Assembly (NCBI GenBank): GCA_938017765.1
Contig: CALIJH010000018.1
Span: forward strand, 1 to 33,922
Length of the DNA stretch: 33,922 nt
Reading direction: 5' to 3'
From: an uncultured Leptotrichia sp.
GTDB taxonomy: Bacteria; Fusobacteriota; Fusobacteriia; Fusobacteriales; Leptotrichiaceae
Position numbers and translations under genes: made by a program. Below are positions 18,235-25,731 of the stretch, piece by piece (positions within the stretch are counted from its first letter, which is position 1; every line of letters begins with the position of its first letter). The notes below the pieces were generated by a model, which saw only the letters and a program-made list of their open reading frames with translations, was not told the origin of the DNA and ran no database searches.

Positions 18235-18254
18235 GAGCTTTGCAGCTCTTTTTT
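18233..18254 (+). terminator. Bidirectional terminator
   Basis: AAGAGCT (18233-18239), loop TTGC, AGCTCTT (18244-18250), then T-rich sequence. Read from the other strand it is followed by ATTTTTTC, so it also ends the minus-strand operon whose last stop codon is at 18276. Confidence 0.85.
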
Positions 18255-18275
18255 ATATATCTGTTTATTTAATTT

Positions 18276-19547
18276 TTATTTATTTAGTTTTACCAGTTCG
18301 TCCACTTTTTCTTCCATTTTATTTGCAGCTTCTTCGGGTGTCAATTTTCCTTGCCCGAGTTGATTGATAATGTTGAAGATTTCCGTACTCATTTTTGTAT
18401 AGTATTTAGGAACTCCGTTAGGAAAAGGTGAAGCTACTATTTTAGACTGTTCCACTATGGAGCCGGGAGTTTTAATAATTCCCTCCTTAACCATTTGTTC
18501 TATAACACTTGTCCTTGTAGGAGTGTTGTTTATAGCTTTATTCAGTTTCAGCTGAATTTCGGGTCTTGAGAACCATTCTACAAATTTTTTTGCAGCTTCT
18601 TTATTTTGTGAATAAGCAGAAACTCCCATAGCTTCAGTAAATGTGATAGTCTGTTTGGCAGGACCGTCTATTCCCGGAACAGGAATAGTAGTTATCTGCC
18701 CCACAACTTTAGACACTTTAGGGTCATTGGAACTTGTGATGAAAGATGTAGGACCTATTAGAAATGCACCTTGAGCATTGTTTATACCTCTGAAAGTATC
18801 AATGCCGGGTGTGGAAACACTCGCAGGATTGATATATCCTTTATCGATGTATTTTTTAATAAGTTGTAAGGTATCCAATGCACTTTCTTTATTCAGAGTG
18901 TCATCATTATTAAATACTTTGCCGTTTCTCGTATATGCTAAAGTTAAAAATGAAGTAGTAGTCTTTTCTTCGGCATTTAAAGGAAATAACATAGGATAAT
19001 CTGTAATTTTATTTCGTTTCAGTTTATCAAAAACGGCTTCCGCTTCTGTCCAAGTTTTCGGATATTCGGAAATACCTGCTTTAGAAAGCATATCTTTATT
19101 AATATACGCCAATCTTAGTCCATTGGCATAAGGTACAGCATATATTTGATTGCCAACTTTAAAATAAGAAACGGACGGGATATCTTTCTGTGTAGTTTCA
19201 TCCACTTCGAGAGGTTCGAGCCAGCCTGCATTTTGAAATTCTCCGACCCATGACCAGTCTACTTCAATAACGTCAGCAGCAGCTTTTTTACCTGCGGCAG
19301 CTATGGAAATTTTACTTTTGGTATCGTCCCACGCAGTAGGCAGTACTTTAACGGTAATTCCCGTTTCAGCTTTAAATTCTACCAGCATTTCTTCCGTAGG
19401 AGCTCCCCAGTCAGGTATCATAAGCGTTATTTCGGCTCCTTCCTTATTTTCTTTTTTTGTTTCTTCATTTTTATTGGACTGACATCCGATAAAAACCGAC
19501 ATAATTAAAATTATTGCTGTCAATAATCTTATTTTTCTTTTTAACAT
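18276..19547 (-). CDS. ABC transporter extracellular solute-binding lipoprotein, copy 3
   Basis: A 423-residue family 1 (MalE/UgpB-like) binding protein. The N-terminus has a basic start, a hydrophobic core and a lipobox ending FIGC, with Cys22 as the lipid anchor. The mature part has ITLMIPDWGAPTEEML, the ISIAAAGKKAAADVIEVDWSW region and a C-terminal FPNGVPKYYTKMSTEIF block. It is colinear with the copies at 24430 and 25732 and closest to the latter. It is the last gene of the minus-strand operon, downstream of the corrinoid genes rather than beside the permeases. GGAGAAAAG lies just before the ATG. The family mostly binds sugars; the true ligand is unknown. Confidence 0.9.
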   Translation of the reverse strand: MLKRKIRLLTAIILIMSVFIGCQSNKNEETKKENKEGAEITLMIPDWGAPTEEMLVEFKAETGITVKVLPTAWDDTKSKISIAAAGKKAAADVIEVDWSWVGEFQNAGWLEPLEVDETTQKDIPSVSYFKVGNQIYAVPYANGLRLAYINKDMLSKAGISEYPKTWTEAEAVFDKLKRNKITDYPMLFPLNAEEKTTTSFLTLAYTRNGKVFNNDDTLNKESALDTLQLIKKYIDKGYINPASVSTPGIDTFRGINNAQGAFLIGPTSFITSSNDPKVSKVVGQITTIPVPGIDGPAKQTITFTEAMGVSAYSQNKEAAKKFVEWFSRPEIQLKLNKAINNTPTRTSVIEQMVKEGIIKTPGSIVEQSKIVASPFPNGVPKYYTKMSTEIFNIINQLGQGKLTPEEAANKMEEKVDELVKLNK

Positions 19548-19587
19548 GAGCTTTTCTCCTTTTTTTAAAATTTATTTCATTTTTATC

Positions 19588-20283
19588 TCATTGAATGAAA
19601 TACCCTTTTGTCATGGGAAATTTCTGTCCTTTTAACCATGTTTCTTTCAACTTTTTCTGTAAAATAGTATTTTGTTCCCAATTTTCAATATCTTTTTCAG
19701 TTTTTTCAAAAATTCTTTCGATAATTTGAGGTTTTTCTTCATTTTCGTTAGAGAAAAAGATATTATATTTTTTTTGAAATCTGATAATATTACTGTTTTC
19801 AGGAAGCAGGATTTTCAAATCAGGATTTAGAAGCCATGAATAGCATACAAAAACTATTTTGGAAAAAGAATATCCTTTTGATTTATAAAAATTTTCCGCC
19901 ATTTTATATGATTTCTCGCAAGCTTTAAATTCGAGTTTTTCTCCTTCTCTTATATGAACATTGATAAAAAGAAAATTTTTATTAAAATTTTCTATAGGGC
20001 AGTTTTTTTTAAGAATATTTTGTAAATCATCATCTGCTTTTTCCATTATTTCAAACTGCAACCGTCCAAGTTTTATAACTTTCATTTCAAGAATATTGTT
20101 TACCCATTCAAAATGCTCTTTGTATAAACCTTTGACACCATTTTCTTTTTCATATTTTTTAGCCCATATATCGAGGTCTTTCATATTATCAATATATATT
20201 TCATCGGAAAGATTTTCTTTTCTATATAAATCTTTTGTATAAGTTCTGCTTTTATTTAAAAGATAATTATATTGCTCTTTCAT
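19588..20283 (-). CDS. Unknown protein resembling GNAT-like C-terminal domains
   Basis: A 231-residue soluble protein without signal peptide or membrane segment. The centre reads NVHIREGEKLEFKACEKSYKM, then FVCYSWLLNPDLKILLPENSNIIRFQ, a pattern I associate with proteins annotated as having a GNAT-like C-terminal domain (acyltransferase-like). An acyl-CoA site is not evident by eye, so enzymatic activity is not claimed. The charged N-terminal 90 residues look helical. It sits between the methionine-synthase-activation-like protein and binding protein copy 3 in the operon, so it probably serves the same pathway. The start has AAGGAAA upstream. Confidence 0.6.
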   Translation of the reverse strand: MKEQYNYLLNKSRTYTKDLYRKENLSDEIYIDNMKDLDIWAKKYEKENGVKGLYKEHFEWVNNILEMKVIKLGRLQFEIMEKADDDLQNILKKNCPIENFNKNFLFINVHIREGEKLEFKACEKSYKMAENFYKSKGYSFSKIVFVCYSWLLNPDLKILLPENSNIIRFQKKYNIFFSNENEEKPQIIERIFEKTEKDIENWEQNTILQKKLKETWLKGQKFPMTKGYFIQ

Positions 20284-20353
20284 ATTTTTTCCTTATTCTT
20301 TAAATTTTTTATCAAAAACTATTTTCTATTTTTTATAGAGATTGCAGAAAATT

Positions 20354-20872
20354 TTATTCAGAAAGAGTAAGCCTTAGTGCTACGGACTTTACAGGATTTA
20401 ACTGAAAATATTCATTTACATTTATACTTTTTACATTTTTCATTTTATCCAAAATTTCTTTCTGGATACGGAGGGGATATCGAGGGCTTCCGGGATATCC
20501 TTCGGAAGTTACTCTGTACCCGTAGTCTTTATATATTTCCTTTTCTATTTCATCTTTTATCGAGTCTAATGTAACTACGCCTATTTTATCCATTATCATG
20601 GCTCTTATACCTTCTCCGTTATCTACATAATTCTGTATAACAGTTTCAAGCCGTCCGCCTATAGTATAGAGGATATCCGCATACATTTCTCCGTCCTGTT
20701 CAAAAACTTTATATTCGTACTCCATATCTATATAATCTTCAAATTTTTCCAGCTCCTCGCCTATTTTTCTTGTAATAATAGCAGGAGGGTCTTTTTTTAT
20801 AAAGCCTAAAAATTTGGCAACAGTAACACCGTTATTTTTAACATTTTCTATTACTTTGCTTCTTTCAATCAT
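20354..20872 (-). CDS. Stand-alone protein resembling the methionine synthase activation domain
   Basis: A 172-residue soluble protein. The C-terminal half contains YGYRVTSEGYPGSPRYPL, then an amphipathic helix, then FQLNPVKSVALRL. This resembles the AdoMet-binding activation domain of cobalamin-dependent methionine synthase (the RxxPGYP block and the late PxKS block) as found in small stand-alone proteins. In MetH that domain serves to re-methylate oxidised cob(II)alamin with AdoMet. Here it lies directly after a corrinoid protein and an MtaA-like methyltransferase, so a corrinoid-reactivation or corrinoid-docking role is a reasonable inference. No MetH catalytic domain is attached. GAGGT lies 4 bases before the ATG. 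Confidence 0.65.
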   Translation of the reverse strand: MIERSKVIENVKNNGVTVAKFLGFIKKDPPAIITRKIGEELEKFEDYIDMEYEYKVFEQDGEMYADILYTIGGRLETVIQNYVDNGEGIRAMIMDKIGVVTLDSIKDEIEKEIYKDYGYRVTSEGYPGSPRYPLRIQKEILDKMKNVKSINVNEYFQLNPVKSVALRLTLSE

Positions 20873-20890
20873 AATTACCTCAATTCTAAA

Positions 20891-21889
20891 TTATCTTTTC
20901 TTAAAGTTTCTTACTGTATTAATCGCAGCCCTCAGATTTTCATCAGGAGTATCATTCAGACAGTTGCAGCCGAATGCACACAGATAATTGTTATAGGGAA
21001 GCATTGCTTTGCAGAGTTCTTCTGTATAAGTTTTTATTTCTTCTACACTTCCTTTTCCTAAAAGGTCTATAGGATCAAGATTGCCTATAAGTACCTTATC
21101 TTTAGGGATTTTTTTAACTACGGTTCTATAATCCATTATCTGGTCAAGACTGACGGCATCAAGGTTGCAACTGAGCATTAAATCAAGGAATAATGAAGTA
21201 TCTCCGCATATGTGCATTCCTTTCCAGCAGTTAATCGAATCAAAAATTTTATTTATTCTCGGCACGACATAATGTTGAAAATTTTTTGGACTAAGTGTAA
21301 CAGTTCCCGGTTCGGCTATTGAGATATACATTGTCCCCGCTTCATAGACGGCTTTTGTATATCTGAGTACGGTTTCTGTAGTAAAATCAAGAATTTTTTC
21401 TATGAATTCTGGATTTCTTATTACTTCTCCCAATAAATGAGTTGCCCCTGCCAGCTGGACTGCTAAAGTGAAAGGTCCCTGTATTGAAACATATAGGGGT
21501 TTATTTATATTTTCAGCGATTAATTTCAAACTTTTTAAATTTACAGGCATTCTGCCGTCTTTGTACGGGTCAGGGACGGAAATTTTTTCTATATCTTTAA
21601 TAGTTTTGAAAGGATGACTCATAACACTTGGAAAATCATAGTCGGGTTTTAATAATTTGAGTCCGAGAGTTTCACAAAAAATTGCTCCGTCGCAGAATGA
21701 ATATATGAAATCTGATTCAAATTCACTGTTCATGCGTTTTGCCAATTTCAACTGCATTTCAGGATTTTGATATACGTCATAGCTTTTTACTCCAAAAAAT
21801 TTCAGTCCGTTTGTTGCCATATCGGGTAAAAAGAAAAATCTGTTTTCACTGTTTATATATTCCAATAAAGTCATTTTTCTGAAATCCAC
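20891..21889 (-). CDS. Uroporphyrinogen decarboxylase (MtaA/CmuA) family methyltransferase
   Basis: A 332-residue TIM-barrel protein of the URO-D superfamily. The zinc and thiol-activation motif HxCxnC is visible as H226-I-C228 and GC308NC, followed by NDTP as in MtaA and MtbA. True heme-pathway HemE enzymes lack this motif, so this is a corrinoid:thiol or substrate:corrinoid methyltransferase, not heme synthesis. The start is GTG 21889, immediately after the corrinoid protein stop, with GGAGG inside the end of that gene, so the two are translationally coupled. The methyl acceptor or donor is not readable. No MtaB, MttB or MtgB-type substrate methyltransferase is encoded nearby, so this protein may itself act on the methylated substrate. 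Confidence 0.9.
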   Translation of the reverse strand: MDFRKMTLLEYINSENRFFFLPDMATNGLKFFGVKSYDVYQNPEMQLKLAKRMNSEFESDFIYSFCDGAIFCETLGLKLLKPDYDFPSVMSHPFKTIKDIEKISVPDPYKDGRMPVNLKSLKLIAENINKPLYVSIQGPFTLAVQLAGATHLLGEVIRNPEFIEKILDFTTETVLRYTKAVYEAGTMYISIAEPGTVTLSPKNFQHYVVPRINKIFDSINCWKGMHICGDTSLFLDLMLSCNLDAVSLDQIMDYRTVVKKIPKDKVLIGNLDPIDLLGKGSVEEIKTYTEELCKAMLPYNNYLCAFGCNCLNDTPDENLRAAINTVRNFKKR

Positions 21890-22531
21890 TTAGTTACCTC
21901 CTATGAGCCGTCTTACGAGGATAACGGCGTCTACTGCATTGGCGGAATATCCGTCGGCACCTATTTCATCGGAATATTTTTGACTGACACTTCCTCCGCC
22001 GATAATAATTTTCGGAATATTTTTGAGATTTTTACTGTGAATAAGCTCCACAACATCTTTCATCTTGCCCCTTGTAGTGGTCATCATTGTCGAAAGGCAT
22101 ATTATATCAGGTTCTGTTTCCATAGTTTTGTCGAGAATATCGTGAGCTTTTACGTTTATTCCCATATCCGTAACTTTAAAACCTGCGGCTTCAAACATTA
22201 TTTTTACAATATTTTTACCAATCTCATGCAAATCACCCTCGACAACACCGATAATAACTTTCGGTCCTTTCGAGTCTTCTTTTGCGGGGAATTTTTTTCT
22301 CAAATAATTTACTCCCAGATTTAAAGTATCTGCACATACTATGACTTCCGATACAAAATATTCCTTATTTTCAAAAAGTTTTGTAACATCAAGCATTCCT
22401 TTGCTTAGCCCTTTATTATATATATCTTCGGCTGATATGCCGCCGGATAGAGCTTCATCGATTAGTGAGATAATATTATCTTCATCCATATTTACTATTG
22501 CTTCGGTAATTTTATCCAAATATAAATTCAT
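21890..22531 (-). CDS. Corrinoid (cobalamin-binding) methyl carrier protein
   Basis: A 213-residue protein of the MtaC/MtbC/MtmC type. The N-terminal helical cap domain (residues 1-85) is followed by a Rossmann-like B12 domain with GDLHEIG: Asp100, His102 (lower cobalt ligand) and Gly105. A second conserved region is STMMTTT, then IIIGGGSVSQ. It carries the methyl group between substrate and the MtaA-like enzyme encoded directly downstream. The ribosome site AAAGGAG is 8 bases from the ATG. It is the first methyl-transfer gene after the permease genes. Confidence 0.95.
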   Translation of the reverse strand: MNLYLDKITEAIVNMDEDNIISLIDEALSGGISAEDIYNKGLSKGMLDVTKLFENKEYFVSEVIVCADTLNLGVNYLRKKFPAKEDSKGPKVIIGVVEGDLHEIGKNIVKIMFEAAGFKVTDMGINVKAHDILDKTMETEPDIICLSTMMTTTRGKMKDVVELIHSKNLKNIPKIIIGGGSVSQKYSDEIGADGYSANAVDAVILVRRLIGGN

Positions 22532-22617
22532 TTATGTACTCCTTTCATGTTTTCCGAAAAATTTTATAGTTAATAGAGCTGTAAAAATATTGACAAATTT
22601 TTGCAGAAATTGAGGGT

Positions 22618-23463
22618 TTATTCTTTTACAGACCCTGCCGTCAGACCTGAAACAAGGTTTTTTCTGAATATCATACTTGCCAATAGGGGAGGCATTATCA
22701 CGATTATTCCTGACATAGCGATGACACTGTAATTAACAGCATCCCTTGTCATAAATTCCGACATTATGAGAGTCAGAACTTTATTATTATGTGATGACAG
22801 TAAAAGCATCGGTATGATATACTCTTTCCACGACATCAGAAATATTATGAGTGAAGAAGTAAGCACTATAGGCTTGGCTAAAGGTAGGCCTATATGGAAA
22901 AAAAGCTGTCTTTCGTTTGCTCCTTCTATTGCTGCGGCTTCCCATAAATTATCGGGCAGTTCCCTGAAATAATTCATTACTATCCATATATTCAGAGGAA
23001 TAAACGCTGATATGAATATTACTGATGTCCAGAACATACTGTCAAGCATGGAATGTTCCATAAAAAAAGAATAAATAGGAATAATTGTTGTGAATACAGG
23101 TATTACTATAGTCATTAAAATGAAACTGATAATCAGATTTTTATATTTGACTCTATAACGGGCAAGGGCATATCCGCTGATAACGGACAGGGGCATACCT
23201 GCCAACACTGTGATTACTGCTAAATACATACTGTTTGATAATCCGTTTAGAAGAACATCACTTTCTTTACTCCCTAAAGTAAAAAAGTTTTTATAGTTAT
23301 CAAAAGTTACGACTTCAGGAAAAATCGCCGTATTATTCTTAAGAAGGTCGCCCTCGGGAGTTATACTTATTAAAAAACACCAGAAAATAGGACCGACACT
23401 AAAAAGAATTATGAAGAAAACTGTAATATAATAAATAAGTTTCTGTCTTTTTGTTTCTTTCAT
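22618..23463 (-). CDS. ABC sugar-type permease, MalG/UgpE-like
   Basis: A 281-residue inner-membrane protein with six predicted helices. The EAA loop that contacts the ATPase is visible as EAAAIEGANERQLFFHIGLPLAKP. The N-terminal helix followed by a periplasmic segment fits the MalG/UgpE branch. It pairs with the MalF-like permease 14 bp upstream. No ATP-binding subunit is encoded in the operon, so a shared MsmX/UgpC-type ATPase from elsewhere is likely. It has an AAAGGAT ribosome site. Confidence 0.93.
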   Translation of the reverse strand: MKETKRQKLIYYITVFFIILFSVGPIFWCFLISITPEGDLLKNNTAIFPEVVTFDNYKNFFTLGSKESDVLLNGLSNSMYLAVITVLAGMPLSVISGYALARYRVKYKNLIISFILMTIVIPVFTTIIPIYSFFMEHSMLDSMFWTSVIFISAFIPLNIWIVMNYFRELPDNLWEAAAIEGANERQLFFHIGLPLAKPIVLTSSLIIFLMSWKEYIIPMLLLSSHNNKVLTLIMSEFMTRDAVNYSVIAMSGIIVIMPPLLASMIFRKNLVSGLTAGSVKE

Positions 23464-23477
23464 AAATAAATCCTTTC

Positions 23478-24338
23478 CTATTTTTCATAAGCCATATTTT
23501 TTACATAAAAATAGCCGAATATTCCTGATATAAGCATTACGACATAAGAAATGGCACTTCCGTAACCAAAATCCAGAAAATTGAAAGTTGTCGAATAATT
23601 ATAGACGAGCAAAGTCTGAATTTCAAACTGATAGCCCGATATTGCGATAACTTCATCGAAAATACTGAGTGCAGTTGTAGTCAGATTTATAAGGACTACT
23701 CCTATGGAGGGCAGCAGAAGAGGGAGGGTTACGTAATAGAACGCCTGAAATCTGCTGCCTCCGAAAACTTCCACAGTATCATAATAACTTTCGGGTATAT
23801 TCTGAAGATTGGCTAATATAACCAGTGAGGAAAAAGGGATAATTCTCCATGAAATAACTATAGAAATGACAATCAGAAACAAATATCTGTTGTCAGTCCA
23901 TGAAACAGGACTGTTTATAAGATGAAGATTTAACAAAATCTTATTCATAAATCCATATCCCGGAAAAAAGATAAATTTCCACATTATTCCGTTTACTATA
24001 GGAGGCATAGCCCAAGGAATGATTACTAAAGCAGTAAGTACGGGGTTGATTTTTGATTTTATATTCAAGATTAATCCTGTAATTATACTGAATGTCATTC
24101 CTATAATCATAACAAAAATCAGAATTAAGATACTGTTATATAAGGCATTATAAAAATGAGGGTCTTTAAATATTTTTATGTAGTTACCGAACCATATAAA
24201 TTTCTCGTTTTGAGGTTCAGTCAGGTTATAGTTCTTTAAACTGTAACGAAAAGTTAGAATTACAGGAAATATTACCGAAATAAGCAGTATAAGCAGACAC
24301 GGCAGTAACAGTAATATTCCTTTGGTATCTTTTTTCAA
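23478..24338 (-). CDS. ABC sugar-type permease, MalF/UgpA-like
   Basis: A 286-residue protein with six predicted helices and the EAA-like loop YYDTVEVFGGSRFQAFYYVTLPLLLP. It belongs to the UgpA-type short MalF permeases. It begins with TTG (24336-24338), supported by AGGAGG 5 bases upstream and the N-terminus MKKDTKG. It follows binding protein copy 2 by about 90 bp, where a pause or processing site could lower permease expression relative to the binding proteins. Confidence 0.93.
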   Translation of the reverse strand: MKKDTKGILLLLPCLLILLISVIFPVILTFRYSLKNYNLTEPQNEKFIWFGNYIKIFKDPHFYNALYNSILILIFVMIIGMTFSIITGLILNIKSKINPVLTALVIIPWAMPPIVNGIMWKFIFFPGYGFMNKILLNLHLINSPVSWTDNRYLFLIVISIVISWRIIPFSSLVILANLQNIPESYYDTVEVFGGSRFQAFYYVTLPLLLPSIGVVLINLTTTALSIFDEVIAISGYQFEIQTLLVYNYSTTFNFLDFGYGSAISYVVMLISGIFGYFYVKNMAYEK

Positions 24339-24429
24339 GAGTTCCTCCTAATATTGTACTTTTTTGTGATAGTACTATAAGTTTCTTCAATATTCAAAAT
24401 TTTTCTGAAAAAATATGAAATAAACCGAT

Positions 24430-25713
24430 TTAGCCGTTATTTTTTGCAAGCTCGTTTACTTTCTGCTCCATAAGGTCGGCTGCCTGTTCAGGTGTCAATT
24501 TTCCCTGTGCCATTTGATTTATAATATTGAATATTTCCGTACTCATTTTGGTATAATATTTAGGAACTCCGTTAGGGAAAGGAGAACCTACTATTTTAGC
24601 CTGTTCGATAAGAGAGCCTGCACCTCCCGGAATAGTTCCCTCATCAGTCATTTTTTGTATAACGCTTGTTCTTGTAGGCGTAAGATTTATTGCTTTACTC
24701 AGTTTAAATTGGACTTCGGGTCTGGAAACCCATTCTATAAATTTTTTTGCAGCTTCCTTATTTTGTGAATAAGCGGAAATCCCCATAGCTTCCGTAAATG
24801 CAACGGTTTTTACAGCGGAACCGTCTTTACCCGGAATAGGTAAAGTTGAAATCTGCCCTACAACTTTTGATTCTTTCGGATCATTGGCACTTGTAATATA
24901 GAAAGTAGGTCCAATCAGAAATGCTCCATTTCCGTTTATTATTCCTTTGTATACATCTCCTCCGTCGGCTGAAACGGAATGAGGGTCTATATATTTTTTA
25001 TCCAAATATTTTTTTATCATTTGTAAAGCGTCCAATGCATTAGCTTTGTTCAAGGTATTGTCTTTATTGAAGATTTCTCCGTTTCTTGTATAAACCAAAG
25101 TTATAAAGGAGGTTGTAGCGTTTTCTTCAGCTCCTAAAGGATATAGCATAGGGGATTTGATAATATTTTTGGACTGAAGCTGTTCCATTACTTTTTCAAG
25201 CTCGCTCCATTTAGCAGGGAGCTGTCCTTCGATACCCGCTTTTTTCAGCATTTCCTTATTTATATATGCCACTCTCAAATCATTGAAATGGGGCATAGCG
25301 TAATATTTTCCGTTTACTTTGAAATAATCGAGGGAAAGAATGTCTTTTTGGGTAGTTTCATCTATCTCAAGGGGTTCGAGCCAACCTGCACTCTGAAATT
25401 CTCCGATCCATGACCAGTCTACTTCTATTATATCGGCAGCAGCTTTTTTTCCTGCGGCTGCAATGGAAACCTTACTTTTTATATCATCCCATGATGTAGG
25501 CAAAGTTTTAACTGTAATTCCCGTTTCGTCTTTAAATTCCTTTAGCATTTCTTCAGGCGGAATACCATAGTCAGGTAACATCAGTGTAATTTCGGTTTCT
25601 TTCTTTTCAGAGCTTTTTTCCTCTGTTTTCTGTCCGTTTTTTGACTGGCATCCTGTTAAAACAGTAAAAAGCAGAATAGCCGCTATAAAGAAATTTATGC
25701 TTTTTTTCAACAT
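24430..25713 (-). CDS. ABC transporter extracellular solute-binding lipoprotein, copy 2
   Basis: A 427-residue family 1 binding protein with lipobox VLTGC (Cys22). It is colinear with copies 1 and 3 but the most divergent: ITLMLPDYGIPPEEML in place of PDWGAPTEEML, FNDLRVAYIN in place of YANGIRLSYIN, and SADGGDVYKGIINGNG in place of TPGIDVFRGINNAQG. These differences lie in the probable binding cleft, so it may recognise a different ligand variant. It is translated from an AAAGGAT site, 18 bp after copy 1, and is directly upstream of the permease genes. Confidence 0.92.
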   Translation of the reverse strand: MLKKSINFFIAAILLFTVLTGCQSKNGQKTEEKSSEKKETEITLMLPDYGIPPEEMLKEFKDETGITVKTLPTSWDDIKSKVSIAAAGKKAAADIIEVDWSWIGEFQSAGWLEPLEIDETTQKDILSLDYFKVNGKYYAMPHFNDLRVAYINKEMLKKAGIEGQLPAKWSELEKVMEQLQSKNIIKSPMLYPLGAEENATTSFITLVYTRNGEIFNKDNTLNKANALDALQMIKKYLDKKYIDPHSVSADGGDVYKGIINGNGAFLIGPTFYITSANDPKESKVVGQISTLPIPGKDGSAVKTVAFTEAMGISAYSQNKEAAKKFIEWVSRPEVQFKLSKAINLTPTRTSVIQKMTDEGTIPGGAGSLIEQAKIVGSPFPNGVPKYYTKMSTEIFNIINQMAQGKLTPEQAADLMEQKVNELAKNNG

Positions 25714-25731
25714 TTTCGTATCCTTTCGATT

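Noticed and set aside
20891..21889. HemE, heme biosynthesis uroporphyrinogen decarboxylase
   Set aside because: The HxCxnC zinc motif and the neighbouring corrinoid protein place it among methyltransferases.
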